A DNA stretch of 64,000 bases from Macrosoma leucophasiata (GCA_036365455.1 JAWQUS010000032.1:14330001-14394000), one strand, 5' to 3'. Positions 21,431-31,856 are shown, counted from the first letter of the stretch. The notes: a model not told the origin generated them from the letters alone. A program made the numbers and translations.

Positions 21431-22287
21431 ATAATATTATTATAATATAAGTACAGACAAAAAAATTAAAATTTTAATAATGAATAACCGTTGTCTATTT
21501 TAAACGTTTCAAATATCTACTTTTAAACTTTGTAACTTATAGGTAATTGGCCGTCGTCTGTAATTCTCGGTTACATAATATACCTATGTTTATCTTTTGT
21601 AAGATAATTAAACATAATTTAATTAAACATCTTTGATAGATTCTACATGTTTATTTATCTTTTGTAAGCTGTTGTTACCCTAAAATTGTAAAAATAAAAT
21701 GTAATAAACTACAAACCTCTTTGATAGCTCTAGCGGACTAAACCGCAGTTCAAAGTGTATGAAACGTGCTTATTTATCAAACTACGGGTTTGATAAGATA
21801 AAGTTTATCAAGGACAATTTTACGTCTCTCATGGTTAAACAAAATTGTTTTTTGATATAAAACTGGTGTGGAAAGTTATCGTTTGGTGGAAATCAGCATT
21901 CTAACACGGGATGTGACTTGGCCGGCTAAAATCGATTCTTAAATTAATTGATTATTTATAAAACCTGTATAATCGATTTTCAAGTAATCGATTATTCCAT
22001 TAATAAAAATAGTTTTTTAGTTAAATTAATTTTATAGTTTTAATGAAAAAAAAAACTGAAATTCGAAGGTTTAACACTTATCTTTCTTTGTTCACCGAAA
22101 CTCTAAATAAACATAACATACAATTTACTTCGCTCATGAAAATAAAAAATAAAAATAATAAGTTATTAGCGACACGCTTCACTGAATAACGAAAATCATC
22201 TCTAAAAATTATCAACACAATAGGTGGTCTAGAAATTTTTTGCCCGCATTTTAAGGAATGAGTTTTGTAACATTTCTTAACATTTAG
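21431..22287. other. AT-rich, no gene seen
   Basis: About 75% A+T with repeated GATAAA/TTATCTTTTG motifs near 21590-21670 and ATCGATTNTTAA-like motifs near 21930-21990. No splice-bounded coding stretch. Confidence 0.45.
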
Positions 22288-23167
22288 TATAGTACCCGCC
22301 AAGATATATTTCACATCGTGCTTAGGAAAGAGACAATCGGCTAGTTTCGACTTCGTAGAGCGTTATCTCTGTTGCACACTACATACGTAAGCACTGGTAT
22401 GTGCGGCATTGGTCAAAGATCAAAATGGTTGTTGTTGATTCGTCGCGTAATACCGGTAACGGTATAGGCCTCGAGGCAAGTGCCCCTTTGCCTCGGCATC
22501 TTCTGCTCCCATACTAATGAGAGCGGCGTCTTGTCTGGGTGGCGCAGTGGTAAGCGCCGTGTCGCCGATTACGGCGCAGCGACGGAGTAGCCACCTCCCA
22601 AGTGTGGTGGTGCCGTGATGACAGCGGTGGCGCGGCGGTTGGTATTGCGGCGGCACCGCGTCGTCACGACGCGGAGTGGCGTCGCTGCGGCGGCTTTCGT
22701 CGCCCAGCGTCGAGTTTTGGGAAGCCGACAGGGGCGAGCATCCCCCGCTCCAGTGGCAACGCCCGCAGATATTGCGCGGTCGTAGCCCGGACCGTAGTCG
22801 GACCCGCGACCGCATCCCCGATGAAAGCCCCCACGTCCGGGAATCGAACCCGGGTCGGGCAGGTTACTTGACATCGTCACAGAGCTCTGCATCTAATGGC
22901 GAGCCCGGCCGAGCTTGGCTCACTAACGTATCGGATCACGATTCGGGATCGGGGCTCGGACATACGTCGGCGTCCCGGGGTGTCCGGGTTGATACCACGG
23001 AGAGAATTTCGCGCGGGAGTGCCCTCCCGTCAGGCGGCCTGCTATGTAATGGGGTAAATCCGTGGAGGTGTCCGTGAGGTCCATTTTCCGCACGATAGTA
23101 CATACCGCGCGCGAGACGGACCACGAACTCCTGCACGGATTCTACACGCAGGTCCTGTGAGATGACG

Positions 23168-24319
23168 TCATTTCTGACGTACCTCCCCGCGTTGGTTATC
23201 AAGCGTAGACACATGTTTTGCTACCTGTAGGCGACGTCGCTGCGTAGTGGAGCACAAGGCGTACCACGCTGGTGCAGCGTACGTCAACCTAGTTCGAATG
23301 TAGGTATTGTAGCTCCGCAGCTTAGTGCTCAACGGCAGCCTCGACTGCAGTACCGGACGTAGCATCGCTCGAGCAGCCGCCGCCTGGCGCACCGCGTTAT
23401 CCACGGTGGGCACCATGCGTGGCGCTCTGTCGATGGTACACCCAAGGTACTTGACCGACGGCTGCCATAGAACATCTTGGCCGCGGAGCCGTAGTGGTGG
23501 TAGTCGGTAGCGGAGTGTTCGCGTTGCGAAAGCGGCCGTCTTACCCACATTGACGGCCATCCGCCACTTATCGAACCACTCCGGCAATCTATTCAGCAAA
23601 CGTTGCATTTGCTCGTATGCAAAATGCAACCGGGGCGCCGACGTAAAGTAAGCGCTGTCGTCGGCGAACAGGGACAGCATTACATCCCTTTCTCCTTCGC
23701 GCAGATATTCGCGCAGGGTGGGGATGTCGTCTGTATACGCCGCATATAGCGACGGCGACAGACAGCTGCCCTGTGGTACTACTGCACGGATCGGATGGTG
23801 TGGCGATTCCTTCCCATCAATCGAGACGTAGAACCGCCTGCCCTCAAGGAAGCTAGGCACCACCCTGTGTAAGGCGGGATGCAGTGTATCTAATTTCGCC
23901 AAGAGTCCAACATGCCACACCCGGTCGAAGGCTTTCTCGATATCGAGAAATACTCCGACCGAGTACTGACGATTGTTGAACTCATTGGCGAGATAGTGTA
24001 GCACCCTCACCAGCTGGAGCGTCGTGGAGTGTCCCGCGCGGAAGCCAAACTGCTCCTCCCTACATGGAAGGTGTGGCCTCAGCCTCCGCAGCAGGAGATG
24101 CTCGAAGAGCTTGGCGAGGTGTGAGAGGAGCGTGATAGGGCGGTGGCTAGATGGATAGCGGCGGTCCTTGAAAATGACCCGTGCGGAGTATGCCGTTGAA
24201 TAGTCTGGTAAGGGATACCAGGCTACCCCACGGCAGATGCTGCAGCGCGGCGTTAAGGATCCCATCCGGTACCAGGACCGGATGGGATCCCTAACGCCGC
24301 GCTGCAGCCTTCTTGACAT
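23168..24319 (-). pseudogene. Reverse transcriptase of the Jockey-like LINE
   Basis: RT palm and fingers motifs are clear: SHRPITLLSHLAKLFEHLLL (motif 1), EEQFGFRAGHSTTLQLVRVL (motif 2), VGVFLDIEKAFDRVWHVGLL (motif A, catalytic Asp), VVPQGSCLSPSLYAAYTDDI (motif B), MLSLFADDSAYF (motif C, catalytic FADD) and VKYLGCTID (motif E). The first 40 or so codons are chimeric: an inverted repeat at 24239-24308 and a frame change near 24180 displace the usual GPDGIPNAALQ-type segment, which is still readable in another frame (DGILNAALQHLP). Near 23200 a further shift moves the C-terminal NAGRYVRNDVISQDLRVES into the frame ending at 22936. Catalytic residues are present but the gene is broken. Confidence 0.88.
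24239..24308. repeat. Palindrome inside the RT gene
   Basis: 32-bp arms (24239-24270, 24277-24308) with one mismatch and a 6-base spacer. The arm sequence GATCCCATCCGGT is the antisense of the RT codons for PDGI. One arm is the native coding segment and the other is an inverted duplicate inserted after the codons for RLNVKKAA. Confidence 0.88.
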
Positions 24320-24840
24320 TCAGCCGGTATCCGGCCCGACCCTCCGCAGTTCAGACGGGGAGATAAAATCATCCCCTCGGAGTGGCGGGAGTGGTGTCGA
24401 CAGTAATTCCCTTACGCGGCGCTCGCAGTCATCATGATGCGTGACGACAGCGGGGTCCGTAGAGGGTGGGTGGGGGGTAAAGACGTCCTCCAGATGAGTG
24501 GCCAGTATTTCGGCCCGGTCTCTGGCCCCGTAGCATCGTTTACCTGAATTGTCAAGTAACGGATATATCGGGGCCGGCTCGCGGGTCAGTGTGCGAGTAA
24601 GCATATATAAATTGGTGTCTCGGTCAGCCGCCCGGTCTATGGTTTCTTCCCAGGCAGCCCCACGAAATACGCTCATCGCTGCACTGACCTTATCCACGAG
24701 GCGATTAAGGTCACGCTTGACTGTCGGACATCGTGTGCGCGCCCACAGCTGACGAAGGCTGCGCTTTCTGCGCAGCATTACTTGGAGTGCGGCGGGCAGG
24801 GCGGCCCTGCGCTGTGTTGCTGGCATCGTTATAGTGGCCG
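24320..24840 (-). pseudogene. Linker/N-terminal RT part of the Jockey-like LINE
   Basis: The minus-strand frame reads QRRAALPAALQVMLRRKRSL, LWARTRCPTVKRDLNRLVDK, then DRDTNLYMLTRTL and EILATHLEDVFTPH, the region between endonuclease and RT that is conserved in Jockey-clade elements, followed by SPSELRRVGPDTG and a stop. Sequence beyond 24840 belongs to the target MITE, so the first codons of the open frame to 24958 are not part of the LINE. Confidence 0.8.
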
Positions 24841-24957
24841 CAAAATGGTTGACAAACGTTACGTAGGTAGTGTACGAAAGAAATAACGCTCTACAGAGCC
24901 GAAAATGTCCGAAGCCTTTTTCCTTAGGTCGATGTGCATTTTTTTTTGCTGAGGACA

Positions 24958-25459
24958 AACAATTCCTTTTGGGTAGTCATGTGAAAACAAATTCTAGTAA
25001 ATGCGGGAAGTAGTTAAACCACCCCTAATTGGACTAGTACCGACAAATATCTACAACTCACAAAATGTTATAGTCGTTTCGTGACAAGAAAACATAATAA
25101 TTCCGATAAATATGCAAATGGCAAATATGATATCACTGAGGGTTCATCGCTTTGTCTGTCGGCAGAGTCGGCACTCCAGTGTGGGTGGTACATGGTACAG
25201 TCCGTCATAAAAACAGTGACATTGTGGTACATCGGGTTTTTCGAGAGTTTTTTGATACTAAGGACCAAGTGGGACGACTATGGTATACTATACAATTGAG
25301 TATAATAAAGCTCTACACCTTCGAATAAATAAATAAATAATAAAATGCAAAAATAGTATGTATAAAAAAGTTAAGATTTGCGGCTTTTTGATTTTTTTAT
25401 CATCTATGAGAGCAACAGATGGTAGTATTCAGCACTATCGTATTCCGGTAGTGTATGAC
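24958..25459. other. No gene seen
   Basis: Unique-looking AT-rich DNA. Paired frames at 25068-25268 (minus) and 25081-25299 (plus) show no motif. A family A scrap (TTCAGCACTATCGTATTCCG) lies at about 25425-25450. Confidence 0.4.
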
Positions 25460-25890
25460 TTATGGTCCTATGTCCCCTAGATGGGGCAGAGGGCGTCCCC
25501 AGTGGTTCTCCGTCTCGATCGGTCTTGAGCCTCGCGCTTGATTTCACTTCCCGATCTTCTTCACTTCGTCAGTCACCGTTCATCGCCAAGTCTGCTTCGA
25601 ACGACCAAGTTTTCGGTTTCAGTCCAATGCCTGTTTTTGTACGTGATCAGGACTCCTTCCGAATGAGTGGCCAATCCAGTTCTACTTACGGCGCCTAACT
25701 TGTTCCTCGATTGAAGTTTCGTGGCAGCGTTCAAGTAGGTTGATATTAGAGATTTCTCGGGCCAGTATTTCCAGAGAATTTTGCGAAGACAACGATTAAC
25801 AAAGACCTAGAGAAAAGTAATGGCTTTACTGACCTTCCACGTTTCGCAGTCATACAATAGCACGGACTTTACGTTGTGTATGACCCCATA
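25460..25890 (-). pseudogene. Non-LTR RT C-terminal fragment
   Basis: The minus strand from about 25885 reads NVKSVLLYDCETWKVSKAIT then, after a stop, VFVNRCLRKILWKYWPEKSL, a conserved C-terminal block of RTE/CR1-like reverse transcriptases (after the thumb). The rest (25460-25720) is frameshifted. The plus-strand frame 25462-25698 is antisense to it. Confidence 0.65.
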
Positions 25891-26254
25891 AGAACTGCCA
25901 CAGAGACATGGCAACTACGGTCTCAGAGGTGGCAAGTGCGGCTACTTTTCGACTTCATCATGAGACTAACTTCATGATTATAATAATATAATACAACTAG
26001 GTATTACTATTTGGGCTCCTTTGCTCCGGGAACAATTATTTAGTTTTAAAGTTAAAGCATCTACCTGTTATCTTTTAGCGTTATACCTCTATGGTGGCAA
26101 ATAAATAGCTTTCATTGTTATAATTGCACAAAAAAATACTATTACGATATATCACACAATATAGCTTAAAAACTTTTTTAATTTTCCCAATTTTTCCTCC
26201 AAAGTGCCCATTCGTGATTTATAGCATAATGTTTATTTTTCACAATACTTACCA

Positions 26255-26445
26255 TATCTGAATTTTATTAATTAATTGTGAATTTAGAAATTAAAGGAAA
26301 AATTGAACGAAATTTTGACTACGGGTAGGAATTGAACCTGCGAACTCAGGATAACCAATCCAGCCGCTAATTGTTTCCGACAAGTGTGATTCGAGCCCGA
26401 AGTCAAATTTTTGCTTAACATTTTTCTAATTTCTTACATAATTTT
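26255..26445 (-). mobile_element. Family C element, decayed tRNA-like core
   Basis: TTTAGAAATTAAAGGAAAAA at the left and inverse TTTTTCTAATTTCTTA at the right surround a tRNA-like segment on the minus strand (about 26322-26402) with a B-box GCAGGTTCAATTCCTACCCG and an acceptor-like GACT/AGTC pair. More diverged than the copies at 13059 and 52124. Confidence 0.5.
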
Positions 26446-26773
26446 GTTATAAGTTCATGTTTTTGTTAATATCTTGCGATTTTCACCTCAACCGATTCAG
26501 CACTTACATAATGGAGAAAATCTGCTGTGACGGACGGTCTTTTTGATGTACGGAACCCTAAAAATATTGTACAATATTCACACTAACTGTCTAATTCGAG
26601 CTAATTCGTAACAAGATAGATAAGATGGTTATCGTAAATTGCAACACGAGAGTCGTAAAAAACTTGTAAAAAAGAGATTTATTTCTTGAGTTCATGGGGA
26701 CACCGCCTTGGGGCCCAATTTATTGTTTTTATTACTTATAGCGACAGCAAACATGTTTTAGACGATATTGTAA

Positions 26774-27054
26774 TTTTTTTTTATGTAATAGAAGTGGCAA
26801 ACAAGCATGCAGTTCACATTGATGTTAAGTGATGACTGCAGCCTAAAGACACCCACACAAAGACCAAGGTCAAAATGCAGATGCGTTACCACTCCTGAGG
26901 CCCGAGGTGTTATGCCTCTGTGCCGGCAATTACAGGGCATTACCACCTGAGCGGAACACGATAGTGCTGTACACTACCATTTAGCGGCAAGTATATTAGG
27001 TAATGCGGTGGTGCCTACGCCCGTGAGCTCCGTCACTGGAGCTCTACCACCAGT
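26774..27054 (-). repeat. Family A repeat, near full length
   Basis: Minus-strand copy from TTTTTTTTATGTAATAGAAG to GGAGCTCTACCACCAGT, with a small deletion in the CCGTACATTACC block. A 5' scrap in the other orientation follows at 27100-27140. Confidence 0.85.
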
Positions 27055-27664
27055 CATTATAATTTCAATGGAAATTTGAAGCAGCGAAGAAATCTTTTCA
27101 ACTGGTGGTAATACAGGGCGAGGCACCACCGTATTACCCAATCTTGACTTGTAAATTTTTTAACTCAGTAGGTCCAGTACCTACTTTCGCACAAAATGGT
27201 GTGACAGACGGACGCATGAGTGGTCATAAAAGAGTTCAGTTTTTCCTTATAAGGCACGTAACCCAAAAAAACACTCAATCCCGGATCTTTAATTTTTTTA
27301 GGCGGGGCAAAAACTGAATTATGCCACCCCCGCCCACTTCTATTTATCATCTTTATAATGTCCACTAAGACATAGGCCTTCCGGAAATAATGCATCAATT
27401 GTTGTTATTTATTCTGTGGTCTAAGTTAAGTTAATTATGAGTTGTTTATTCGTTTGTAAATAATGAATTTGGGCGCCCTCTGAACGTGCCGCCCGGGGCA
27501 TAGGCCCCGGCTTGGTCCCCCCGGCACACCATCATTTCGTAGTTTCGACTTGTGATGCAGTTAACGAAAAGTAAGTTTTAGAGTAGTCTCGATTTACGTT
27601 TGTTATAGGTACGTCAAACACAAATAAGATTGAAATAAGTCTGCCGAGTCAGAAGAGAATCAGA

Positions 27665-27686
27665 GAGAGAGAGAGAGAGAGAGAAT
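27665..27686 (+). repeat. (GA)n microsatellite
   Basis: About 10 GA units within TCAGAGAGAGAGAGAGA. Confidence 0.9.
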
Positions 27687-27750
27687 CAAGTCTGAGATGG
27701 TGGTATTTCCCTTGATAATTAACATCACCATAACATTTTAAGAAAAGTCA

Positions 27751-28382
27751 AAGGAGATGTTGCAAAAATGTATGGACCTCCGGCCATGTATTGTACATAA
27801 TATCATTAACAGGCAAAATCAATTTAAAAACGTTTTTTACTGCATATTTTCACTTATTTAGCTTTGTTTGCAGTTACAAAACATTATTTGCAGTTAGAAT
27901 TGCAACTCAAAACCAACATGGCGGATATGGCGGGCGATGTCATTTTATCATTTTCATTTTTTAAATTGTTTTTTTGATTTTGTAGTACTTGGAGAAAAAG
28001 GAAATATTTTCTAAATACTATTGAAATCGATTTTATGTGTTAAAACTACAATAATCGATTACCAATTTTAAAAAAATCATCGGAACTTCTTTAAATTGAT
28101 CGATTCGATACATTGTTTTTTTTTATAATATGTGATGCACTAGTAAGATACAGTTATCATTAGTTTTGTTTTATTTACATAGGTACCTACTATCCCAAGC
28201 GTCGGCTGTATCGCCACCATGTTGAACATGGTTGAAAATGATAAAATCGTTTGAATTAAATGTGGTTGTAACTCTAAAATACATTCTTGAACAAATTAAT
28301 TGTATTTTTTTCGGATTCTTCTTTAATTTACCCATTTTTTGAGGACATGTACGAACTAGAGCCGAGCTCGCAACATCTCCTT
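27751..28382. mobile_element. Family F TIR element, copy 2 with internal insert
   Basis: 632 bp, ends AAGGAGATGTTGCA and GCAACATCTCCTT, flanked by TCA (27748-27750) and TTA (28383-28385). It matches 15758-16230 except for about 155 extra bases at roughly 28037-28190 (ATCGATTACCAATTTTAAAA ...), which are an insertion here or a deletion in the other copy. Confidence 0.7.
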
Positions 28383-28572
28383 TTAATGGCACGTGAGATA
28401 AATGAGAAACACGATACTTCACGATAGTACGATAGCCGTCGTTTATGATAATTCGATCTATAAAACATATTAGCGTCGACTCATTATAGCCAAGTAGGCC
28501 ATTACAAAATATTATGTTCCTAATTACATATTCCGCTTAGCGCAGTAAATATTCACAACTCGATTTGCAATG

Positions 28573-28607
28573 TCATTCGGTTTGTGTTGTGGATTTTTGT
28601 GAGTTCT
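28573..28607 (+). promoter_or_regulatory. Core promoter: initiator plus DPE
   Basis: TCATTC (28573-28578) matches the insect initiator TCAKTY in full, with the start A at 28575. AGTTCT (28602-28607) matches the downstream promoter element RGWYVT in full and lies at exactly +28 to +33. There is no TATA box at -30. It is followed after a 74-base leader by the ATG at 28649. This combination is typical of TATA-less insect promoters. Confidence 0.6.
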
Positions 28608-28648
28608 TTTTATAAAAAATTGTCCATCTTTTAAATTGTTATATAAAT

Positions 28649-28669
28649 ATGGGTGTTACACGTCAAAAG
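28649..28669 (+). CDS. Unknown basic protein, coding exon 1
   Basis: ATG in a good insect context (ATAAATATGG) followed by seven codons (MGVTRQK) and the donor GTTTGT. It ends in phase 0, which is what the exon at 29974 needs. The start is chosen because it lies 74 bases downstream of a perfect initiator/DPE pair and no upstream ATG in the leader is in frame without a stop. So short an exon would be unconvincing alone; the promoter behind it and the phase match ahead of it carry the case. Intron 1 (28670-29973) holds a Helitron-like element and a SINE fragment. A transcript read would settle it. Confidence 0.5.
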
Positions 28670-28688
28670 GTTTGTTATATCTTTTACA

Positions 28689-28878
28689 TCTAATATATAA
28701 AATTCTCGTGTCACAGTTTTCGTTGCCGTACTCCTCCGAAACGGCTGGACAGATTCTCATGAAATTTTGTGAGCATATTGGGTAGGTCTGAGAATCGGCC
28801 AACATCTATTTTTCATCACATTTTTGGACATTTTTTTTTAATTTTCTAGGGCGATACGAAGTTGGCCGGGACAGCTAG
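28689..28878 (+). mobile_element. Short Helitron-like element
   Basis: 190 bp, A|TCTAATATATAAAATTC ... GCCGGGACAGCTAG|T, inside intron 1 only 20 bases after the donor. The interior CTCCGAAACGGCTGGACAGA is shared in inverse orientation with 20749-20894. Confidence 0.8.
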
Positions 28879-29283
28879 TAAATATATATATTTTTGAAGT
28901 GTAAATATTTTTAACGGCCCCTTGCACTTTTTTGAGTGGTAAAAAATGGGTTTTTGACAAAACTTGAGTTTTGACTTCTGCCGATACTCCCGGAGTGCAA
29001 CCCGTTGTTTTTTTTTATGTTATGAGGTGATGATAAAAAATCTGTGGGCATGTATGGCAAGTGAATTGAGAGTATGATGTCCTGTGAAGTGAATATAGCA
29101 GCCTATAGATACATAGGTACACGAAAACCAGTTGTTTGTGTTTTACCACTGCCTTTACTAAGACTGGGTTCTGAATAATATATCTGAATAATATAGTCGT
29201 TCAATATAAAATTTACAAAATTAATAACCACAGGAAGGGCAACGCATTTGCTTTTTGTATTGTCACAGTTCTTATAACTTTAA
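28879..29283. other. Intron sequence, nothing recognised
   Basis: Part of intron 1. A faint family A-like scrap (GCAGCCTATAGATACATAGG) is near 29098-29120; otherwise no feature. Confidence 0.4.
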
Positions 29284-29402
29284 CTGCCTCGGTAGCCTAG
29301 TGGTAGGCCCTGGGTTCGATTCCCGGGTAGGGGATTATCAGAGATAATAGTGCAAAGTCCTTAATCTCTGGTTGTATTTGGAATTTTCCATTTTTTGGAT
29401 TA
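29284..29402 (+). repeat. tRNA-derived SINE (family B), head only
   Basis: CTGCCTCGGTAGCCTAGTGG then GGGTTCGATTCCCGGGTAGG, followed by the first part of the body (GGATTATCAGAGATAATAG). The A and B boxes are only about 15 bases apart, so this is not a tRNA gene. Confidence 0.7.
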
Positions 29403-29973
29403 CTCCTTACTAGGTAAAATATGATAGTGTACCCTGTACACCCTGGTTTATTTGCCTATGCGACCTACTTACGTTTTCAAAAGATATATAAAGAAAATGT
29501 CGCATTGTCATTAGCTATTATGACAATTAAATTGATAATTTTAAAACAGTAAAGAAAGTACGAAGACAAGAAGATTTTCGAAACGAAAGATCTATCGAAT
29601 GTCCATGATTACGAATTAATAAAGGCAGGATTATAATAGTATTTCAAAATTAAAATTGATTGAAATAAGATTTCCTACCATCATGTCCTTGTGGTCAGGA
29701 GTAAGGAAGAGACGAGAATATCAATTTATCGTGGTAAACACCTACAGCTAATCGATAAAGATAATAATGTCGTTTTAAAAGATAAAAAATCTATTGTATG
29801 ATAGTTATTGGTGGTGCAATGTTATTACATATTGCATCTTTTATTTGTTATTTTTTTATAACATGAATGTGAGTACTTAGAAACTCGGTTGTAAGCCTAA
29901 AAAGTTGTAATTTTAAGTGTTTTTTTATGTTTTATTTTTAATAAATAAATCAATTATACTTATTTGGTTTCAG

Positions 29974-30029
29974 ATCGAAGAGGTTATGCAGCAGAAGGCG
30001 CCAGTGGTGCCTAATAATATCAGATTTCA
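29974..30029 (+). CDS. Unknown basic protein, coding exon 2
   Basis: A 56-base exon between acceptor TATTTGGTTTCAG (ending 29973) and the consensus donor GTAAGT (30030-30035). The single open reading is IEEVMQQKAPVVPNNIRF plus two bases, in phase 0 at its start (agreeing with exon 1) and phase 2 at its end (agreeing with the exon at 31104). Both splice signals are strong. The peptide has no known motif. It is followed by a 1.07-kb intron that contains a tRNA-Cys gene. Confidence 0.65.
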
Positions 30030-30264
30030 GTAAGTTTTTTACCTTATTATTCGTATCAAAACTTTGAGTAAGTAAATCAATATTTTTTTAATTTAACATT
30101 TATTAGATTTCTAACAGGGCGCGAAGTTACATTTGCTTATATTACTAGCGCCATCTAGTATTGCATCGTTGAACTTTGTCTACCAACAGCAACATAGAGT
30201 ACGATACCTAAAGGTCGCTTCAAACTTTATTTACCTGTATCAAAATTTCGTCAAGGCAAGTAAC

Positions 30265-30336
30265 GGGGATATAGCTCAGTGGTAGAGCATTCGACTGCAG
30301 ATCGAGAGGTCCCCGGTTCAAACCCGGGTGTCCCCT
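30265..30336 (+). tRNA. tRNA-Cys (GCA)
   Basis: 72-base cloverleaf: acceptor GGGGATA / TGTCCCC with discriminator T, D-arm AGCTC..GAGC with loop AGTGGTA, anticodon loop CTGCAGA (GCA), and T-arm CCCGG TTCAAAC CCGGG. No intron and no encoded CCA. The internal pol III promoter is intact (A box TAGCTCAGTGG, B box GGTTCAAACCC), and a T-run terminator (TTTTTTT, about 30351) follows within 20 bases. It lies in the sense orientation inside intron 2 of the surrounding protein gene. It matches animal tRNA-Cys throughout, so it is very probably functional, unlike the tRNA-like cores of the local SINEs and MITEs. Confidence 0.96.
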
Positions 30337-31103
30337 TACAGTATCATCGTTTTTTTATTTTTTTTTGTCTTTTGTTGTTAGAAATTAGTACCTAGTCATG
30401 AATGTCAATAAAATTCATAAACATAACTTCTTATCTATCAGTGCCATAACTTGATAAATGCAGAAAAACGTAGACAGAGCTATTGACATATTTAGTGAAA
30501 TTATGATAGAACATTGTTTTTTTTTGCCATAAGTTACTTCTTATTGATTACACATAAAAGTGGTAACTACACATATAAATATGTTTATGGGGCCTTGAAA
30601 ATTTCGAACTTTTCAAATATTAAACAGTTTAGCAGCATTAATTATTAGTTACTAACATAAGTAGGTAATATAGATATCCGAACAAATACCTACATAAGCC
30701 AAGGGAATAAATAATACATCCTATAACTCTACCTGAGCGTAGACAGTAGTAGACACCTTATGCACTACTTATTCATTTTCACTCACTGAGGCGAACTATA
30801 ATATATTTTGGATATATGAATACCTATGAGTGAGTGCCTACTTTATACCTACATAAATAATAGGTATAATACCCATATACATATACCTATATACAATGCC
30901 GTAGCTAGACTAGCGAGTGATAATGGTACGGAACCCTTCTAGCCCAAGTCCAACTCGCACTTGGCCTGTTCTTTTTTTTTTCATTTTTCTTGTGCAAATC
31001 CCTGCCATGATCCTAATGGGGTAATAGTTATATATAAATCTACCTCTGGCCAGTCCTTCTGGGAATTGCCAGCGCAAAATTAAATTATATTTATTATTTT
31101 CAG

Positions 31104-31285
31104 ACAGCCTCAAACAAGCTCAAGCAGTCAGGTCCGCAAAGGGCTTGCGGCGAATTTTTTCAAGGCAACTTTCAGCTCTCGCTGCAAGGCGGTGCCAGCC
31201 GCCAAACCTTCGGACTCGACCGAGAAAACCACCAAGATAGGCAGCGCGGAGACAAAACCTGTTACTAGAAATCGACCACGGAGTG
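31104..31285 (+). CDS. Unknown basic protein, coding exon 3
   Basis: 182 bases between acceptor TTTATTATTTTCAG and donor GTGGGT. It is open only in the frame set by exon 2, reading QPQTSSSSQVRKGLAANFFK, then ATFSSRCKAVPAAKPSDST, then a Lys/Thr-rich stretch ending TKPVTRNRPRS plus one base. GC content is clearly above the surrounding intron, as expected for coding sequence. The peptide is basic and Ser/Ala/Lys-rich and looks disordered. The overlapping minus-strand frame 30910-31113 is intronic and not coding. Confidence 0.75.
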
Positions 31286-31307
31286 GTGGGTGCCTTTTTA
31301 TCTTGAA

Positions 31308-31856
31308 TCTATATATATATAAATCAATTGCCGTTCATTAGTCTCGCTAAAACTCGAGAACGGCTGGACCGATTTGGCTAATTTTGATTTTGATTTTTGG
31401 AAGTCCAGGGAAGGTTTAAAAAGTAAGAAAATATGAAGAATTTTAAGGGAAACAGTAAAATCCAGAATTATATTTTCCCATACAAATTGTCCGTATCTAT
31501 CATAGAGCAACACGGCCAACGGCCGCGGCGGACTGGAGAGGAGTACCCATAGCGTTTATTACCGATGCAAAACAGTCTGTCATTTTTTGCGGGGGAAAAT
31601 GCGTGCGACACAAACGCAGACTACAACTCCGAAACTATTACTACGAAACTCACACCTTGACTTTAACAAAATACAGAAAAGATTTCACGCACACATTTAA
31701 ACATCTAGGCGACAGGTATAGGCCCATTTGGGCTTGTACTTTGACAGAGGAGAAAGCCTGCATATGGCTACTCCCCTCCGGTGTTGCTCTATGGTATCTA
31801 TCAAACCTTTGACACATTTCATTCTGAGGCAATACGAAGTTTGCCGGGTCAGCTAG
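31308..31856 (+). mobile_element. Helitron-like element split by a MITE
   Basis: Starts TCTATATATATATAAATCAA and ends GTTTGCCGGGTCAGCTAG, between A and T. It is interrupted at 31501-31793 by a family D MITE. An undisturbed relative is at 11082-11261 on the other strand. It lies in intron 3, 22 bases after the donor. Confidence 0.7.
31501..31793. mobile_element. Family D MITE, perfect 8-bp duplication, copy 3
   Basis: 293 bp, CATAGAGCAACACGGCCAAC to CTCCGGTGTTGCTCTATG, flanked by GTATCTAT on both sides (31493-31500, 31794-31801). It is opposite in orientation to copies 1 and 2. Frames 31603-31812 and 31650-31832 are incidental. Confidence 0.9.

Larger units (their letters stand above)
22432..24840 (-). 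mobile_element. Jockey-like non-LTR retroposon, 5' truncated
   Basis: About 2.4 kb, much GC-richer than its flanks, flanked by the 11-bp direct repeat CAAAATGGTTG (22421-22431, 24841-24851). On the minus strand it reads: inter-domain region (24830 to about 24320), reverse transcriptase (about 24320-23200), a C-terminal NAGRYVRNDVI region (to 22936), then a GC-rich 3' UTR ending CGAATCAACAA. The apurinic endonuclease and gag-like ORF1 are missing. Frameshifts, a stop at PDTG* near 24320 and an internal palindrome make it inactive. Confidence 0.85.
22288..24957. mobile_element. Family E MITE split by a LINE
   Basis: The left half (22288-22431, including TTCACATCGTGCTTAGGAAA and GAGCGTTATCTCTGTTGCAC) and right half (24841-24957, AACGCTCTACAGAGCCGAAA and TAGGTCGATGTGCATT) together make one family E element. 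Its central CAAAATGGTTG is duplicated on both sides of the LINE, so the MITE was the target. Confidence 0.8.

Noticed and set aside
22420..23077. Several long GC-rich frames on both strands
   Set aside because: They lie in the GC-rich 3' UTR and C-terminal region of the Jockey-like LINE, where stop codons are rare by composition.
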